DNA from: Planctomonas deserti
Lineage (GTDB): Bacteria > Actinomycetota > Actinomycetes > Actinomycetales > Microbacteriaceae
Direction: 5' to 3'
DNA length: 64,000 bases
Assembly: GCF_003067705.1 (NCBI RefSeq)
Contig: NZ_QANL01000002.1
Coordinates: forward strand, 372,001-436,000
The first letter of the stretch is position 1, and every line of letters begins with the position of its first letter. Both the position numbers and the translations under genes were made by a program. Positions 22,531-31,306 of this stretch are shown in pieces. Under the pieces are notes generated by a model. That model worked only from the letters and a program-made list of their open reading frames with translations, was not told the origin of the DNA and did not search any database.

Positions 22531-23352
22531 GTGAACCAGCAGCCCACCGCGCGCCTCACCGTGCCCGGCGGCGCCCTCACGGTTCGCGGCAGCGCGGCGA
22601 CCGACCGCGGGGCCGTGCGCCGCGTGAACGAGGACAGCTTCCTCGCCCGGCTCCCGGTCTTCCTCGTCGCAGACGGCATGGGCGGGCACCAGTTCGGCGA
22701 CCGCGCGAGCCAGACCGTCGTCGCCACGTTCGCCGAACTCTTCCCCGATCCCCGGCCTGTCGCCCAGGATGCGGTGCTCGAGGCCATCGAGGCCTCCAAC
22801 GACGCCGTGCTCGGGCTCGTGGAGGCGGGCTCGGCCCCCGGCACCCTGGCCGGCACGACGCTCACGGGCGTTGCGCTCGTCACCGAGCCCGAGGATCCGT
22901 CCGGCGCCCTCCGCTGGATGGTGTTCAACGTCGGCGACTCCCGCGTCTACAGCTGGGACGGCGCCGCGCTCGCCCAGCTGACCGTGGACCATTCGGCCGT
23001 GCAGCAGCTCGTCGACCTCGGCCTCATCACGCAGGCGCAGGCCGCGGTGCACCCGGAGCGGAACCTCATCACCCGGGCCGTTGGGGCCGACGCGGACGTC
23101 GACGCCGACGCGTGGCTGCTCCCGGTCGACGGCCGCCAGCTGTTCCTCGCCTGCTCGGACGGGCTCATCAAGGAGCTGGGCGACGACACCATCGCCGCCA
23201 TCGTGCAGGAGCACGCGGGCCGCGACGTCGAGTCCCTCGCCCAGCGGCTCGTCGCCACCGCGGTCGACGCAGGCGGCACCGACAACGTGACGGTGGTCGT
23301 GATCGAGACGCTGCTCGAGCCGGCGCTGGTGGACCCCGCCGCCCGCGGTTAG
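22531..23352 (+). CDS. PP2C-family serine/threonine protein phosphatase
   Basis: This 273-residue PP2C domain shows the metal-binding and catalytic motifs in order: SAATDRGAVRRVNEDSF, VADGMGGHQFGD, GTTLTGVAL, VFNVGDSRVYSWD, LACSDGLIKELGDD and AGGTDNVTVVVIE. It is soluble and would dephosphorylate Ser/Thr-phosphorylated proteins using Mn2+ or Mg2+. GTG 22531 was chosen for its AAAGGG site; an upstream GTG at 22486 would add 15 residues of no known motif. Its position next to a Mn2+ transporter may be chance. No partner kinase lies nearby. Confidence 0.9.
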   Translation: MNQQPTARLTVPGGALTVRGSAATDRGAVRRVNEDSFLARLPVFLVADGMGGHQFGDRASQTVVATFAELFPDPRPVAQDAVLEAIEASNDAVLGLVEAGSAPGTLAGTTLTGVALVTEPEDPSGALRWMVFNVGDSRVYSWDGAALAQLTVDHSAVQQLVDLGLITQAQAAVHPERNLITRAVGADADVDADAWLLPVDGRQLFLACSDGLIKELGDDTIAAIVQEHAGRDVESLAQRLVATAVDAGGTDNVTVVVIETLLEPALVDPAARG

Positions 23353-23464
23353 ACTCCCCTGACGCTCCCGAGGGGCCTGCGGCCGTCCGGGCGGCGGAAG
23401 CCCTGGACCGGGGCGGCAGTCCCCGCCGGCGGTGCGGCGGGAATACGGCGAGGGCCCCGCTCGG

Positions 23465-23492
23465 TTGGGCTATAGCGTGCCGACGGTAGAAT
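23465..23492 (+). promoter_or_regulatory. Promoter of leuCD
   Basis: TTGGGC (23465-23470) and TAGAAT (23487-23492) are separated by 16 bases. The transcript would have a leader of about 60 bases that includes the inverted pair GATCGAC/GTCGATC. Confidence 0.55.
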
Positions 23493-23557
23493 CGGCCCTC
23501 TCCGATCGACTCCGATGTGTCGATCCAGATGGAATCGGCTCCAATGTGAAGGTGATG

Positions 23558-25009
23558 ATGGGCAAGACGCTTGCTGAGAAGGTGTGGGACGACCACCTGG
23601 TCGCGCGCGGCGAAGACGGAGCGCCCGACCTCCTCTACATCGACCTCCACCTCCTTCACGAGGTCACCAGCCCGCAGGCGTTCGACGGCCTGCGCATGGC
23701 CGGGCGCCCGGTGCGCCGGCCGGACCTGACGATCGCCACGGAGGACCACAACACGCCGACGATCGGCATCGACCGCCCGATCGCGGACCTCACGAGCCGC
23801 ACCCAGATCGAGACGCTGCGCCGCAACGCCGAGGAGTTCGGCGTTCGGCTGCACTCCCTGGGCGACATCGAGCAGGGCATCGTGCACGTCGTCGGACCGC
23901 AGCTCGGCCTGACCATGCCCGGCATCACCGTGGTCTGCGGCGACTCGCACACCTCCACCCACGGCGCGTTCGGCGCCATGGCGTTCGGCATCGGCACCAG
24001 CGAGGTCGAGCACGTCCTCGCCACCCAGACGCTCCCGCTCAAGCCGTTCAAGACCATGGCGGTCACCGTCGAGGGCGAGCTCCGGCCGGGCGTGACCGCG
24101 AAGGACATCATCCTCGCCGTCATCGCGCAGATCGGCACCGGCGGCGGGCAGGGCTACGTGCTCGAGTACCGCGGCAGCGCCATCCGCTCCCTCTCCATGG
24201 AGGGCCGCATGACCATCTGCAACATGTCCATCGAGGCCGGTGCCCGCGCGGGCATGGTCGCGCCGGACGAGACGACCTACGCCTACCTGAAGGGCCGCCC
24301 GCACGCGCCCGAGGGCGCGGACTGGGACGCCGCCGTCGAGTACTGGAACACGCTCGCAACGGACGACGACGCGGTGTTCGACGCCGAGATCTTCCTCGAC
24401 GCGAACGAGCTCGAGCCGTTCGTCACCTGGGGCACCAACCCCGGCCAGGGCGCGTCGCTGAGCGACACCGTGCCGAACCCGGCCGAGATCGCCGACGCCA
24501 ACGAGCGCGCCGCAGCGGAGCGGGCGCTCGAGTACATGGACCTCGCCGCGGGAACGCCCCTCAAGGACATCCACGTGGACGCGGTCTTCATGGGCTCCTG
24601 CACCAACAGCCGCATCGAGGACCTGCGCGCGTTCGCGTCCGTCATCGAGGGCCGCACCAAGGCGGAGGGCGTGCGCGTCATGGTCGTGCCCGGCTCCGCG
24701 CGCGTGCGGCTGCAGGCGGAGGCGGAGGGCCTCGACAAGGTGATCACCGCGTTCGGCGCCGAGTGGCGCTTCGCCGGCTGCTCCATGTGCCTCGGCATGA
24801 ACCCCGACCAGCTCGCCCCGGGGGAGCGGTGCGCATCCACGAGCAACCGCAACTTCGAGGGCCGGCAGGGCAAGGGCGGGCGCACCCACCTCGTGTCGCC
24901 GCTCGTCGCCGCGGCCACCGCGATCCGCGGAACGCTCTCCAGCCCCTGGGACCTCGAGCAGGAGCAGGCGTCCGCTCCCGTGCCGTCCCTGCAGGGCGGT
25001 GCGCGCTGA
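23558..25009 (+). CDS. leuC: 3-isopropylmalate dehydratase large subunit
   Basis: This 483-residue aconitase-superfamily protein has the three [4Fe-4S] ligand cysteines in [12 protein letters not shown] and [11 protein letters not shown], and the substrate-binding [12 protein letters not shown]. It isomerises 2- to 3-isopropylmalate in leucine biosynthesis together with LeuD. ATG 23558 is preferred because GAAGG lies five bases upstream; an ATG three bases earlier is also possible. The stop overlaps the leuD start by one base (TGATG). The length is normal for bacterial LeuC (about 465-485). Confidence 0.97.
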   Translation: MGKTLAEKVWDDHLVARGEDGAPDLLYIDLHLLHEVTSPQAFDGLRMAGRPVRRPDLTIATEDHNTPTIGIDRPIADLTSRTQIETLRRNAEEFGVRLHSLGDIEQGIVHVVGPQLGLTMPGITVVCGDSHTSTHGAFGAMAFGIGTSEVEHVLATQTLPLKPFKTMAVTVEGELRPGVTAKDIILAVIAQIGTGGGQGYVLEYRGSAIRSLSMEGRMTICNMSIEAGARAGMVAPDETTYAYLKGRPHAPEGADWDAAVEYWNTLATDDDAVFDAEIFLDANELEPFVTWGTNPGQGASLSDTVPNPAEIADANERAAAERALEYMDLAAGTPLKDIHVDAVFMGSCTNSRIEDLRAFASVIEGRTKAEGVRVMVVPGSARVRLQAEAEGLDKVITAFGAEWRFAGCSMCLGMNPDQLAPGERCASTSNRNFEGRQGKGGRTHLVSPLVAAATAIRGTLSSPWDLEQEQASAPVPSLQGGAR

Positions 25010-25605
25010 TGGAGAAGTTCACCCGCTTCACGGGCGTGGCCGCGCCGCTTCGCCGGTCCAACGTCGACACCGACCAGATCATCCCCGCGAACTTCCTGAA
25101 GCGCGTCACCAAGACGGGCTTCGAGGACGCGCTGTTCTACGCCTGGCGGCAGGACCCCGACTTCGTGCTCAACCGGCCCGCGTACCAGGGCGCCTCGGTG
25201 CTCGTCGCGGGTAGCGACTTCGGCACCGGATCCTCCCGTGAGCACGCGGTGTGGGCGCTGCGGGACTTCGGCTTCCGCGCGGTGCTGAGCCCCCGGTTCG
25301 GCGACATCTTCCGCGGCAACTCGGGGAAACAGGGCCTGCTCGCGGGCCAGATCTCCGAGGAGGACGCGGAGCGGCTCTGGGCGGCCATCGAGGCCCAGCC
25401 CGGGGTCGGCGTGACCATCGATCTCGTCGAGCGTGTCGCCACGCTGGGCGACCTGACCGTGCCGTTCGCGATCGACGATTACACTCGATGGCGGCTGATC
25501 GAGGGGCTCGATGACATCGGCCTCACCCTGCGCGACGAACCGCGCATCACAGAATTCGAATCCCGCCGGGAGTCCTGGCGGCCCAAGACATTGCCGGTGA
25601 AATAG
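25009..25605 (+). CDS. leuD: 3-isopropylmalate dehydratase small subunit
   Basis: This 198-residue swivel-domain subunit begins with [20 protein letters not shown] and has [17 protein letters not shown], the substrate-recognition loop of LeuD. It pairs with LeuC for the second step of leucine synthesis. The ATG lies in the leuC stop, so translation is coupled. The murA start follows just two bases after the leuD stop, suggesting an extended operon that joins leucine and peptidoglycan genes. Confidence 0.97.
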   Translation: MEKFTRFTGVAAPLRRSNVDTDQIIPANFLKRVTKTGFEDALFYAWRQDPDFVLNRPAYQGASVLVAGSDFGTGSSREHAVWALRDFGFRAVLSPRFGDIFRGNSGKQGLLAGQISEEDAERLWAAIEAQPGVGVTIDLVERVATLGDLTVPFAIDDYTRWRLIEGLDDIGLTLRDEPRITEFESRRESWRPKTLPVK

Positions 25606-25606
25606 C

Positions 25607-26977
25607 GTGAGTTCTCTTCTGCAGGATGCCAACCGGGCCGGCGCGAGCGTCGGCCTCCGAGGCGACCGCATCGTCATCCGCGGCGGTCGCCCGCTGACGG
25701 GTCGCATCGAGGTGCGCGGGGCCAAGAACCTCGTGACCAAGGCGATGGTCGCCGCCCTGCTCGGCGAGAGCCCGAGCCTGCTGCGCAGCGTCCCCGACAT
25801 CAGCGACGTGCGCGTCGTCGCGAGCCTCCTCGAGATCCATGGCGTGAAGATCGCCAAGGGTGCCGAGGACGGCGAGCTCGTGCTCGACCCGAGCAACGTG
25901 GAGAGCGCGCACTACGCCGAGATCGACGCGCACGCCGGCTCCAGCCGCATCCCGATCCTGTTCTGCGGGCCGCTGCTGCACCGCCTCGGCGAGGCGTTCA
26001 TCCCCGACCTGGGCGGCTGCCGCATCGGCGACCGCCCCATCGACTTCCACCTCGAGGTGCTGCGCAACTTCGGTGCCATCGTCGAGAAGCAGCCCAACGG
26101 CATCCGCATGTCGGCCCCGAACGGGCTGAAGGGCGCCAAGGTCTCCCTGCCCTACCCGAGCGTCGGCGCGACCGAGCAGGTGCTGCTCACCGCCGTGCGC
26201 GCCCAGGGCATCACCGAGCTCACGGGCGCGGCGATCGAGCCCGAGATCATGGATCTCATCAACATCCTGCAGAAGATGGGCGCCATCATCTCGGTCGACA
26301 CCGACCGCGTGATCCGCATCGAGGGCGTCGACCGCCTCGAGGGCTACACGCACCGCGCGCTCTTCGACCGCAACGAGGCCGCGAGCTGGGCCTCCGCCGC
26401 GCTGGCCACCGAGGGCGACATCTTCGTGGGCGGCGCGCGCCAGCAGGAGATGACCACGTTCCTCAACGTGTTCCGCAAGGTCGGCGGTGCGTTCGACATC
26501 GAGGACGACGGCATCCGCTTCTACCACCCGGGCGGACCGCTGAAGCCCGTGGTCATCGAGACCGACGTCCACCCCGGTTTCATGACCGACTGGCAGCAGC
26601 CGCTCGTCGTGGCCCTCACCAAGGCCAAGGGCGTCTCGATCGTGCACGAGACCGTCTACGAGCAGCGCTTCGGCTTCGTCGACGCGCTCGTGGAGATGGG
26701 CGCGACGATCCAGATCCACCGCGAGTGCCTCGGTGGGCAGCCCTGCCGGTTCGGCCAGCGCAACTTCAACCACTCCGCCGTGATCTCCGGCCCGACGCCG
26801 CTGAAGGGCGCCGACATCGTCGTGCCCGACCTCCGCGGCGGTTTCAGCCACCTGATCGCGGCGCTGAGCGCCGAGGGCACGTCCACGGTCAGCAACGTCG
26901 GCATCATCAGCCGGGGGTACGAGAACTTCATCGCGAAGCTCGAGCAGCTCGGGGCAGAGTTCGTTCTCGAAGGATAA
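25607..26977 (+). CDS. murA: UDP-N-acetylglucosamine 1-carboxyvinyltransferase
   Basis: This 456-residue EPSP-synthase-fold enzyme transfers enolpyruvate to UDP-GlcNAc, the first committed step of peptidoglycan synthesis. The N-terminal GAKNLVTKAMVAALL segment and the active-site Cys at about residue 138 (GGCRIGDRPIDFH) are visible. The Cys form is the fosfomycin-sensitive one; Asp in its place gives resistance. Later motifs include GVDRLEGYTHRALFDRNEA and VHPGFMTDWQQP. The GTG start is two bases past leuD. Length is somewhat above the usual 420 residues because of an N-terminal extension of about 20. Confidence 0.95.
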   Translation: MSSLLQDANRAGASVGLRGDRIVIRGGRPLTGRIEVRGAKNLVTKAMVAALLGESPSLLRSVPDISDVRVVASLLEIHGVKIAKGAEDGELVLDPSNVESAHYAEIDAHAGSSRIPILFCGPLLHRLGEAFIPDLGGCRIGDRPIDFHLEVLRNFGAIVEKQPNGIRMSAPNGLKGAKVSLPYPSVGATEQVLLTAVRAQGITELTGAAIEPEIMDLINILQKMGAIISVDTDRVIRIEGVDRLEGYTHRALFDRNEAASWASAALATEGDIFVGGARQQEMTTFLNVFRKVGGAFDIEDDGIRFYHPGGPLKPVVIETDVHPGFMTDWQQPLVVALTKAKGVSIVHETVYEQRFGFVDALVEMGATIQIHRECLGGQPCRFGQRNFNHSAVISGPTPLKGADIVVPDLRGGFSHLIAALSAEGTSTVSNVGIISRGYENFIAKLEQLGAEFVLEG

Positions 26978-26978
26978 T
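26973..26978 (+). promoter_or_regulatory. -10 element of a leaderless promoter inside the murA stop
   Basis: GATAAT includes the murA stop codon (TAA at 26975-26977) and lies six bases before the plsC ATG, which has no Shine-Dalgarno site. plsC and its followers may therefore have their own leaderless start. Confidence 0.55.
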
Positions 26979-26984
26979 GGGCGG

Positions 26985-27773
26985 ATGCCCCGCCCCACCG
27001 CCTCTCCCGAACCCGCTCCGTCCCCGCGCCTGAAGGCGACACCCGAGAAGACCCGGCCGTCCATCTTCTGGGTGCTCGCCGCGCTCGCCGTGCCGCCCAT
27101 GAACCTGGTGACGCGGTACCGCATCGAGGGTGCCGAGAAGCTGCCGCGCGAGGGCGCCTTCGTGCTCGCGCCGAACCACTACAGCGAGATCGACCCCGTC
27201 GTCATGGGTCACGCGGTGTGGCGGCTCGGCCGCGCCCCGCGGTTCCTCGCGAAGGCCGGCCTGTTCAGGATCCCCGTGGTCGGCTGGCTGCTGCGCCGGT
27301 CCGGCCAGATCCCCGTCGAGCGGGCGGGCACGGTGCGCGGCAGCGAGCCGCTCCGCGCCGCCAACGAGCTCGTGGAGAAGGGGCGCCTCGTCATCGTGTA
27401 CCCCGAGGGGTCACTGACCCGGGACCCCGACCTGTGGCCCATGCGCGGCAAGACGGGGGCCGTGCGGATCGCCCTCGAGCAGGGAATCCCGATCGTCCCC
27501 GCCGCCCACTGGGGCACCCAGCAGCTGATGGGGCGGTACTCGAAGAAGATCTCCCTGTTCCCGCGGAAGACGATCCGCATCCGGATCGGCGACCCGGTCG
27601 ACCTGTCCGCCTTCCGCGGTCGCGCCCTGGACTCCGGTACTCTCACGGAGGCGACAAGCGTCGTGATGGACGCCATCACGGCCCTGCTCGAGGACCTCCG
27701 GGGGGAGAAGGCGCCGGAGCAGCGCTGGGACCCGAAGATCAACAACCAGAAAGAGACCGGCCGGTTTGAGTAG
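26985..27773 (+). CDS. plsC: 1-acyl-sn-glycerol-3-phosphate acyltransferase family protein
   Basis: The 262-residue protein shows the acyltransferase motifs: NHYSEIDP (HX4D, the catalytic pair), GQIPVERAG (motif II) and YPEGSLTRDPD (motif III), then IVPAAHWGTQQL (motif IV). It adds the second acyl chain to lysophosphatidic acid or a related lipid at the membrane. A hydrophobic stretch near residues 26-40 (FWVLAALAVPPMN) may anchor it. Directly downstream is gpsA, which makes the glycerol-3-phosphate backbone, so the pair fits phospholipid synthesis. PlsC is the family call; acceptor specificity is not shown. Confidence 0.88.
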   Translation: MPRPTASPEPAPSPRLKATPEKTRPSIFWVLAALAVPPMNLVTRYRIEGAEKLPREGAFVLAPNHYSEIDPVVMGHAVWRLGRAPRFLAKAGLFRIPVVGWLLRRSGQIPVERAGTVRGSEPLRAANELVEKGRLVIVYPEGSLTRDPDLWPMRGKTGAVRIALEQGIPIVPAAHWGTQQLMGRYSKKISLFPRKTIRIRIGDPVDLSAFRGRALDSGTLTEATSVVMDAITALLEDLRGEKAPEQRWDPKINNQKETGRFE

Positions 27774-28797
27774 TTCGCCGAAGGACGCGCAGCGCAGCGC
27801 CAAGATCGTCGTCCTCGGCGCGGGCAGCTGGGGGACGACCTTCGCGAAGGTCCTCGCCGACGGCGGCTCGCCGGTCACCATGTGGGCGAGGCGCGCGGAG
27901 CTCGCGACCGAGATCACGATCAGCAAGCGCAACAGCGACTACCTCCCCGGCATCAACCTGCCCCGCAGCCTCCGCGCGAGCGCGAAGCTCGACGAGGTGC
28001 TCGACGGGGCGACCCAGGTCTACATCTCGGTTCCCAGCCAGAGCCTCCGCGCCAACCTCGAGCAGGCCGCCGCGCTGATCCCCGACGAAGCGATCGTCGT
28101 CAGCCTCATGAAGGGCGTGGAGCGCGGCAGCGGCCTGCGGATGAGCCAGGTCATCGAGCAGACGCTCGGCATCGAGCCCGACCGCATCGCCGTCGCCTCC
28201 GGCCCGAACCTCGCCCTCGAGATCGCCAAGGAGCAGCCCACCGCGGCCGTGGTCTCGTCGAGCAACCTGGAGACGGCGCACATTGTGGCGCTCACCGCCT
28301 CCAACAGCTACTTCCGGTCGTTCGTGAACACCGACGTCATCGGCACCGAGTTCGGCGGGGTGCTCAAGAACCTGGTCGCGGTTGCCATCGGCATCGTGGA
28401 CGGCGTCGGCTACGGGGAGAACACCAAGGCCTCGATCGTCACTCGCGGCCTCGCCGAGATGACCGACTTCGCCGTCGCCTACGGCGCCCGGCCGGAGACG
28501 CTCGCCGGACTCGCGGGCCTCGGCGACCTCATCGCCACCTGCGAGTCGCCGCTGTCGCGCAACAACACCGCGGGACGTCTGCTCGGCCAGGGCTACACGT
28601 TCAGCGACGTGGTGAACTCCATGCAGCAGACCGCCGAGGGCCTGGCGTCGGTCACGCCGATCCTCGAGCTCGCGGCCGCGCGCGGGGTGTCCATGCCCAT
28701 CGCCGAGCAGGTGCAGCAGGTGCTGCAGGGGACGCTCGCGCCGCGGGACCTGGCGCCGCACCTGACCACCGATTCCGACACGCCCCAGGGGGAGTAG
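27766..28797 (+). CDS. gpsA: Glycerol-3-phosphate dehydrogenase [NAD(P)+]
   Basis: This 343-residue GpsA has the N-terminal Rossmann motif VVLGAGSWGTTFAKVLA (about 15-31), the catalytic Lys region EFGGVLKNLVAVAIGI and the C-terminal LAGLGDLIATC. It reduces dihydroxyacetone phosphate to sn-glycerol-3-phosphate for phospholipids. The TTG start at 27766 overlaps the last eight bases of plsC, so expression is coupled. ddl follows after three bases. Confidence 0.95.
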   Translation: MSSSPKDAQRSAKIVVLGAGSWGTTFAKVLADGGSPVTMWARRAELATEITISKRNSDYLPGINLPRSLRASAKLDEVLDGATQVYISVPSQSLRANLEQAAALIPDEAIVVSLMKGVERGSGLRMSQVIEQTLGIEPDRIAVASGPNLALEIAKEQPTAAVVSSSNLETAHIVALTASNSYFRSFVNTDVIGTEFGGVLKNLVAVAIGIVDGVGYGENTKASIVTRGLAEMTDFAVAYGARPETLAGLAGLGDLIATCESPLSRNNTAGRLLGQGYTFSDVVNSMQQTAEGLASVTPILELAAARGVSMPIAEQVQQVLQGTLAPRDLAPHLTTDSDTPQGE

Positions 28798-28800
28798 AGC

Positions 28801-29943
28801 ATGTCCACGAAGATCACCGTCGCGCTTCTGTTCGGGGGACCGTCGAGCGAGCACTCCATCAGTTGCGCCACGGCGGGAGGCGTGCTGGCCGCGATCGATC
28901 GCGACCGGTTCGACGTCATCCCGATCGGGATCACGCGCGACGGCGCCTTCACGCTCGAGGACGACGACCCGGCGAAGTTCGCGCTGGACGCGACGGCTCT
29001 GCCCACGGTCGACGACAATGGCACGCGCATCCTGTGGCCGCAGAGCATGCTGTCCCGCGAACTCGCCGTCACGCTCGCGGACGGCACGGTGCGCGTCCTC
29101 GGCGACGTGGACGTCGTATTCCCCATCCTGCATGGACCGTACGGCGAGGACGGCACGGTGCAGGGCATGCTCGAGCTGCTCGGCCTGCCCTACGTGGGCT
29201 CGGGCGTGCTCGCGTCGAGCCTCGGCATGGACAAGCACTTCACCAAGACGGTGCTCCGCGCCGCCGGGATCGCGGTCGCGCCGTGGATCACCGTTCAGGG
29301 CCGCGAATGGAACGAGTCCGCGGACGCGGTGCGCGAGCGCGCGGGGGCCCTCGGCCTGCCCGTGTTCGTGAAGCCGGCGCGCGCCGGCTCGAGCGTGGGC
29401 GTCAGCAGGGTCGACGACTGGGCCGGGCTCGACCGCGCCATGACGATCGCCCTCGCGGAGGACAGCAAGGTGCTCATCGAGGCGGGCGTCGTCGGGCGCG
29501 AGGTGGAGTGCGCCGTGCTCGGCGGGCGCCCCGGCCAGCCGGCTCGCGCATCCGTCGCCGGCGAGATCGTGGTCTCCGGCCGCGACTTCTACGACTTCGA
29601 CGCGAAGTACCTCGGCGCCCCCGGCATCGACCTCGTCTGCCCGGCGGAGCTGACCGAGGCGGAGCTCGCCGAGATGCAGGAGCTCTCGGTGCGGGCGTTC
29701 GAGGCCATCGACGGCGCGGGCCTCGCCCGGGTGGACTTCTTCCTCACCGCTGACGGCTTCGTGATCAACGAGCTGAACACCATGCCGGGCTTCACGCCGA
29801 TCTCGATGTTCCCCAAGTGCTGGCTCGCCTCGGGCCTCAGCTACCCGGAGCTTATAACGGAGCTCCTCGACGTCGCGCTGGCCCGCGCGGATGTGTTCCG
29901 CGGCGCGGTGCCCGCCCCCGTCCCTTCCTCCGTCGCCGAGTAG
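28801..29943 (+). CDS. ddl: D-alanine--D-alanine ligase
   Basis: This 380-residue ATP-grasp ligase has FGGPSSEHSIS at the N-terminus, FPILHGPYGEDGTVQG, FVKPARAGSSVGVSR and the C-terminal LNTMPGFTPISMFPK. It makes D-Ala-D-Ala for the peptidoglycan precursor. The Tyr in PYGEDGT-type motifs is the residue that distinguishes D-Ala-D-Ala from D-Ala-D-lactate ligases. GGGGGAG precedes the ATG. It is the last gene of the leuCD-murA-plsC-gpsA-ddl run and is followed by an 800-base repeat region. Confidence 0.96.
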   Translation: MSTKITVALLFGGPSSEHSISCATAGGVLAAIDRDRFDVIPIGITRDGAFTLEDDDPAKFALDATALPTVDDNGTRILWPQSMLSRELAVTLADGTVRVLGDVDVVFPILHGPYGEDGTVQGMLELLGLPYVGSGVLASSLGMDKHFTKTVLRAAGIAVAPWITVQGREWNESADAVRERAGALGLPVFVKPARAGSSVGVSRVDDWAGLDRAMTIALAEDSKVLIEAGVVGREVECAVLGGRPGQPARASVAGEIVVSGRDFYDFDAKYLGAPGIDLVCPAELTEAELAEMQELSVRAFEAIDGAGLARVDFFLTADGFVINELNTMPGFTPISMFPKCWLASGLSYPELITELLDVALARADVFRGAVPAPVPSSVAE

Positions 29944-29966
29944 CCGCGGGAGGCGCGTTCCGCGCA

Positions 29967-30061
29967 TCCGCACCACATCGTGCCCCTGCCCAGGCAGGAG
30001 AATCCTGCCCAGCTAATAACTGGGCAGGATCCTTCTGCCTGGGCAGGATCGGGCGCGGGCC
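29967..30061. repeat. Long-stem intergenic hairpin element, copy 2
   Basis: This is a 95-bp block matching 30508-30602 at all but two positions. The core folds as a 28-bp stem (29985-30012 with 30020-30047) with loop CTAATAA; one A-C mismatch and one G-T pair occur in the middle. The outer arm is CCTGCCCAGGCAG. Confidence 0.85.
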
Positions 30062-30121
30062 GTGGAGAGGGTTCGGGACCGGGACCGGGACCGGGGGCAG
30101 GCGCGCGTGCACGGTCCACAC

Positions 30122-30145
30122 GGTCGCTGAGCCTGTCGAAGCGAC
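30122..30145. repeat. REP-like element, variant with compensatory arms
   Basis: GGTCGCTGAGC...GTCGAAGCGAC differs from the usual copy at one base in each arm: GTCCCT to GTCGCT and AGGGAC to AGCGAC. The inverted pairing is kept. Confidence 0.75.
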
Positions 30146-30178
30146 GAGGCCGACCTCCTCGCGGGGCTCATCAACGTG

Positions 30179-30411
30179 ATTCAGCAGATCCGCTCGACCC
30201 TCCGACGCAATTCAGCAGATCCGCTCGACTATCCGACGCAACTCAGCAGATCCGCTCGACTATCCAATGCAACTCAGCAGACCCGCTCGACCACCCGGCG
30301 CAATTCAGCAGATCCGCTCGACCACCCGACGCAATTCAGCAGATCTCGCCCGACACGCCGCTCCCGGCGTCGCGCCAACGGCGTGTCGCCTGAGATCTGC
30401 TGAGTTGCGTC
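30179..30411. repeat. 31-bp-period tandem array A with adjoining long palindrome
   Basis: Five full units start at 30179, 30210, 30241, 30272 and 30303, exactly 31 bp apart. Each begins AYTCAGCAGAYCCGCTCGAC and ends with a variable 11 bases closing in GCA. A sixth, partial unit at 30334 is the left arm of a palindrome: 30328-30360 pairs with 30379-30411 with few mismatches, through GACGCAA...CGACACGCCG. The 18-base loop contains a small GGCG/CGCC hairpin. Confidence 0.9.
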
Positions 30412-30449
30412 AGGGGATGGGGAGCGCTGCACGTCGGAGTTCCTGCCGC

Positions 30450-30479
30450 GTCCCTTCGACAGGCTCAGGCTCAGGGACC
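30450..30479. repeat. REP-like element, reverse orientation, with a 6-base internal duplication
   Basis: GTCCCTTCGACAGGCTC is followed by a repeated AGGCTC and then AGGGACC. The arms still pair. Confidence 0.7.
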
Positions 30480-30507
30480 GTCGCGCGCGGGCCGCCGAGA
30501 GGGTGGG

Positions 30508-30602
30508 TCCGCACCACATCGTGCCCCTGCCCAGGCAGGAGGATCCTGCCCAGCTAAAAACTGGGCAGGATCCTTCTGCCTGGGCAGGATCGGGCGCGGG
30601 CC
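30508..30602. repeat. Long-stem intergenic hairpin element, copy 3
   Basis: The stem 30526-30553 pairs with 30561-30588 over 28 positions with one G-T pair, around the loop CTAAAAA. It is 541 bp from copy 2 in the same orientation, and the 95-bp blocks differ at two positions, so one is a recent copy of the other. Confidence 0.88.
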
Positions 30603-30614
30603 CATCGGCAGGCT

Positions 30615-30725
30615 CAGGGACCGCAGCGCTCAGGGACCGCAGCGCTCAGGGACCGCAGCGCTCAGCGACCGCAGGGCCTCAGGGGCCGCAGCGCTCGGAG
30701 ACCGCAGCGCTCAGGGACCGCGGGC
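30615..30725. repeat. 16-bp tandem repeat derived from a REP half-site
   Basis: CAGGGACCGCAGCGCT occurs three times without change (30615-30662), followed by about four diverged units. CTCAGGGACC is one arm of the REP-like element, so this looks like an expansion of half a copy. Confidence 0.75.
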
Positions 30726-30744
30726 CGCGGGACCGCGGCGGCCC

Positions 30745-31299
30745 CTAGCCCGCCGGGGCGACCGGGGCTTCGGTGCTCAGGAGCTCGGCCGGGTCGGTGC
30801 AGCCGCCCGTGGCCTCGATGCTCCCGCCGATCGCGTCGGACAGCGCGGCGAGCACGGACGATCCGGAGATGCCGCCGTCGTCGGGGTCCTCGTTCACGAA
30901 CACCTCGACGGCCGGGTCGCGCCCGTAGGTCGTGTACGTCATGAGCGGCTGGCGGGAGTCGTCAATCACCCAGTCGACGCCGCTGACGCCGATGCAGCGC
31001 GCGGTGGTCGGCCCGGGCACGTCGACGCCGCAGCGCATCAGCACCGTCGAGTCGGGGGATCCCCACGCCGCGGTGCCCTGCGCGTCGGTCTCCCGGCTGC
31101 GCTGGCCCGCGACCTCCTCCGGCAGGTTCACGACGACGTCGGCGCACGCAGTGTCCGTCGCCGCGGGCGCGGCCTGCAACGGGACCTTCGGCGTGCACCC
31201 GGTCAGCAGGGCGGCCGCGAGAAGCGGAAGCAGTACGGGGGAGAGGCGCCGAGCGGTGCGCGATGCCCGCGAGGGGCGGGGGTGGCGCGGGGAACTCAT
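30745..31299 (-). CDS. DUF3515-family lipoprotein
   Basis: This 184-residue protein has a basic N-terminus (about 17 residues), a hydrophobic stretch (LSPVLLPLLAAALLTGC) with lipobox LLTGC, and a secreted domain with several cysteines (MRCGVDVPG, ARCIGVSG, TGGCTDP). Actinobacterial DUF3515 proteins typically lie beside ddl and thiL, as here; their function is unknown. The ATG at 31299 has no Shine-Dalgarno but has TAGCGT seven bases upstream, so it is probably leaderless. It is divergent from thiL with only 24 bases between the starts. Confidence 0.8.
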   Translation of the reverse strand: MSSPRHPRPSRASRTARRLSPVLLPLLAAALLTGCTPKVPLQAAPAATDTACADVVVNLPEEVAGQRSRETDAQGTAAWGSPDSTVLMRCGVDVPGPTTARCIGVSGVDWVIDDSRQPLMTYTTYGRDPAVEVFVNEDPDDGGISGSSVLAALSDAIGGSIEATGGCTDPAELLSTEAPVAPAG

Positions 31300-31306
31300 T
31301 CCATCC

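Larger units (their letters stand above)
29944..30744. other. Gene-free repeat region between ddl and the DUF3515 gene
   Basis: No credible coding sequence was found in these 801 bases. They hold two 95-bp hairpin elements, one REP-like copy in each orientation, a 31-bp-period tandem array with a long palindrome, and a 16-bp tandem repeat. Each is listed separately. Confidence 0.85.

Noticed and set aside
23353-23557. Leucine-rich leader peptide or attenuator upstream of leuC
   Set aside because: No short frame with clustered Leu codons and no terminator hairpin with a T-tract is evident; only a small 7-bp inverted repeat is seen.
30179-30411. Array A could be a CRISPR array
   Set aside because: The whole 31-bp unit is repeated. 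The variable part is only about 11 bases and drifts slowly, far shorter than spacers, and no cas gene is present. Arrays B and C fail for the same reason.
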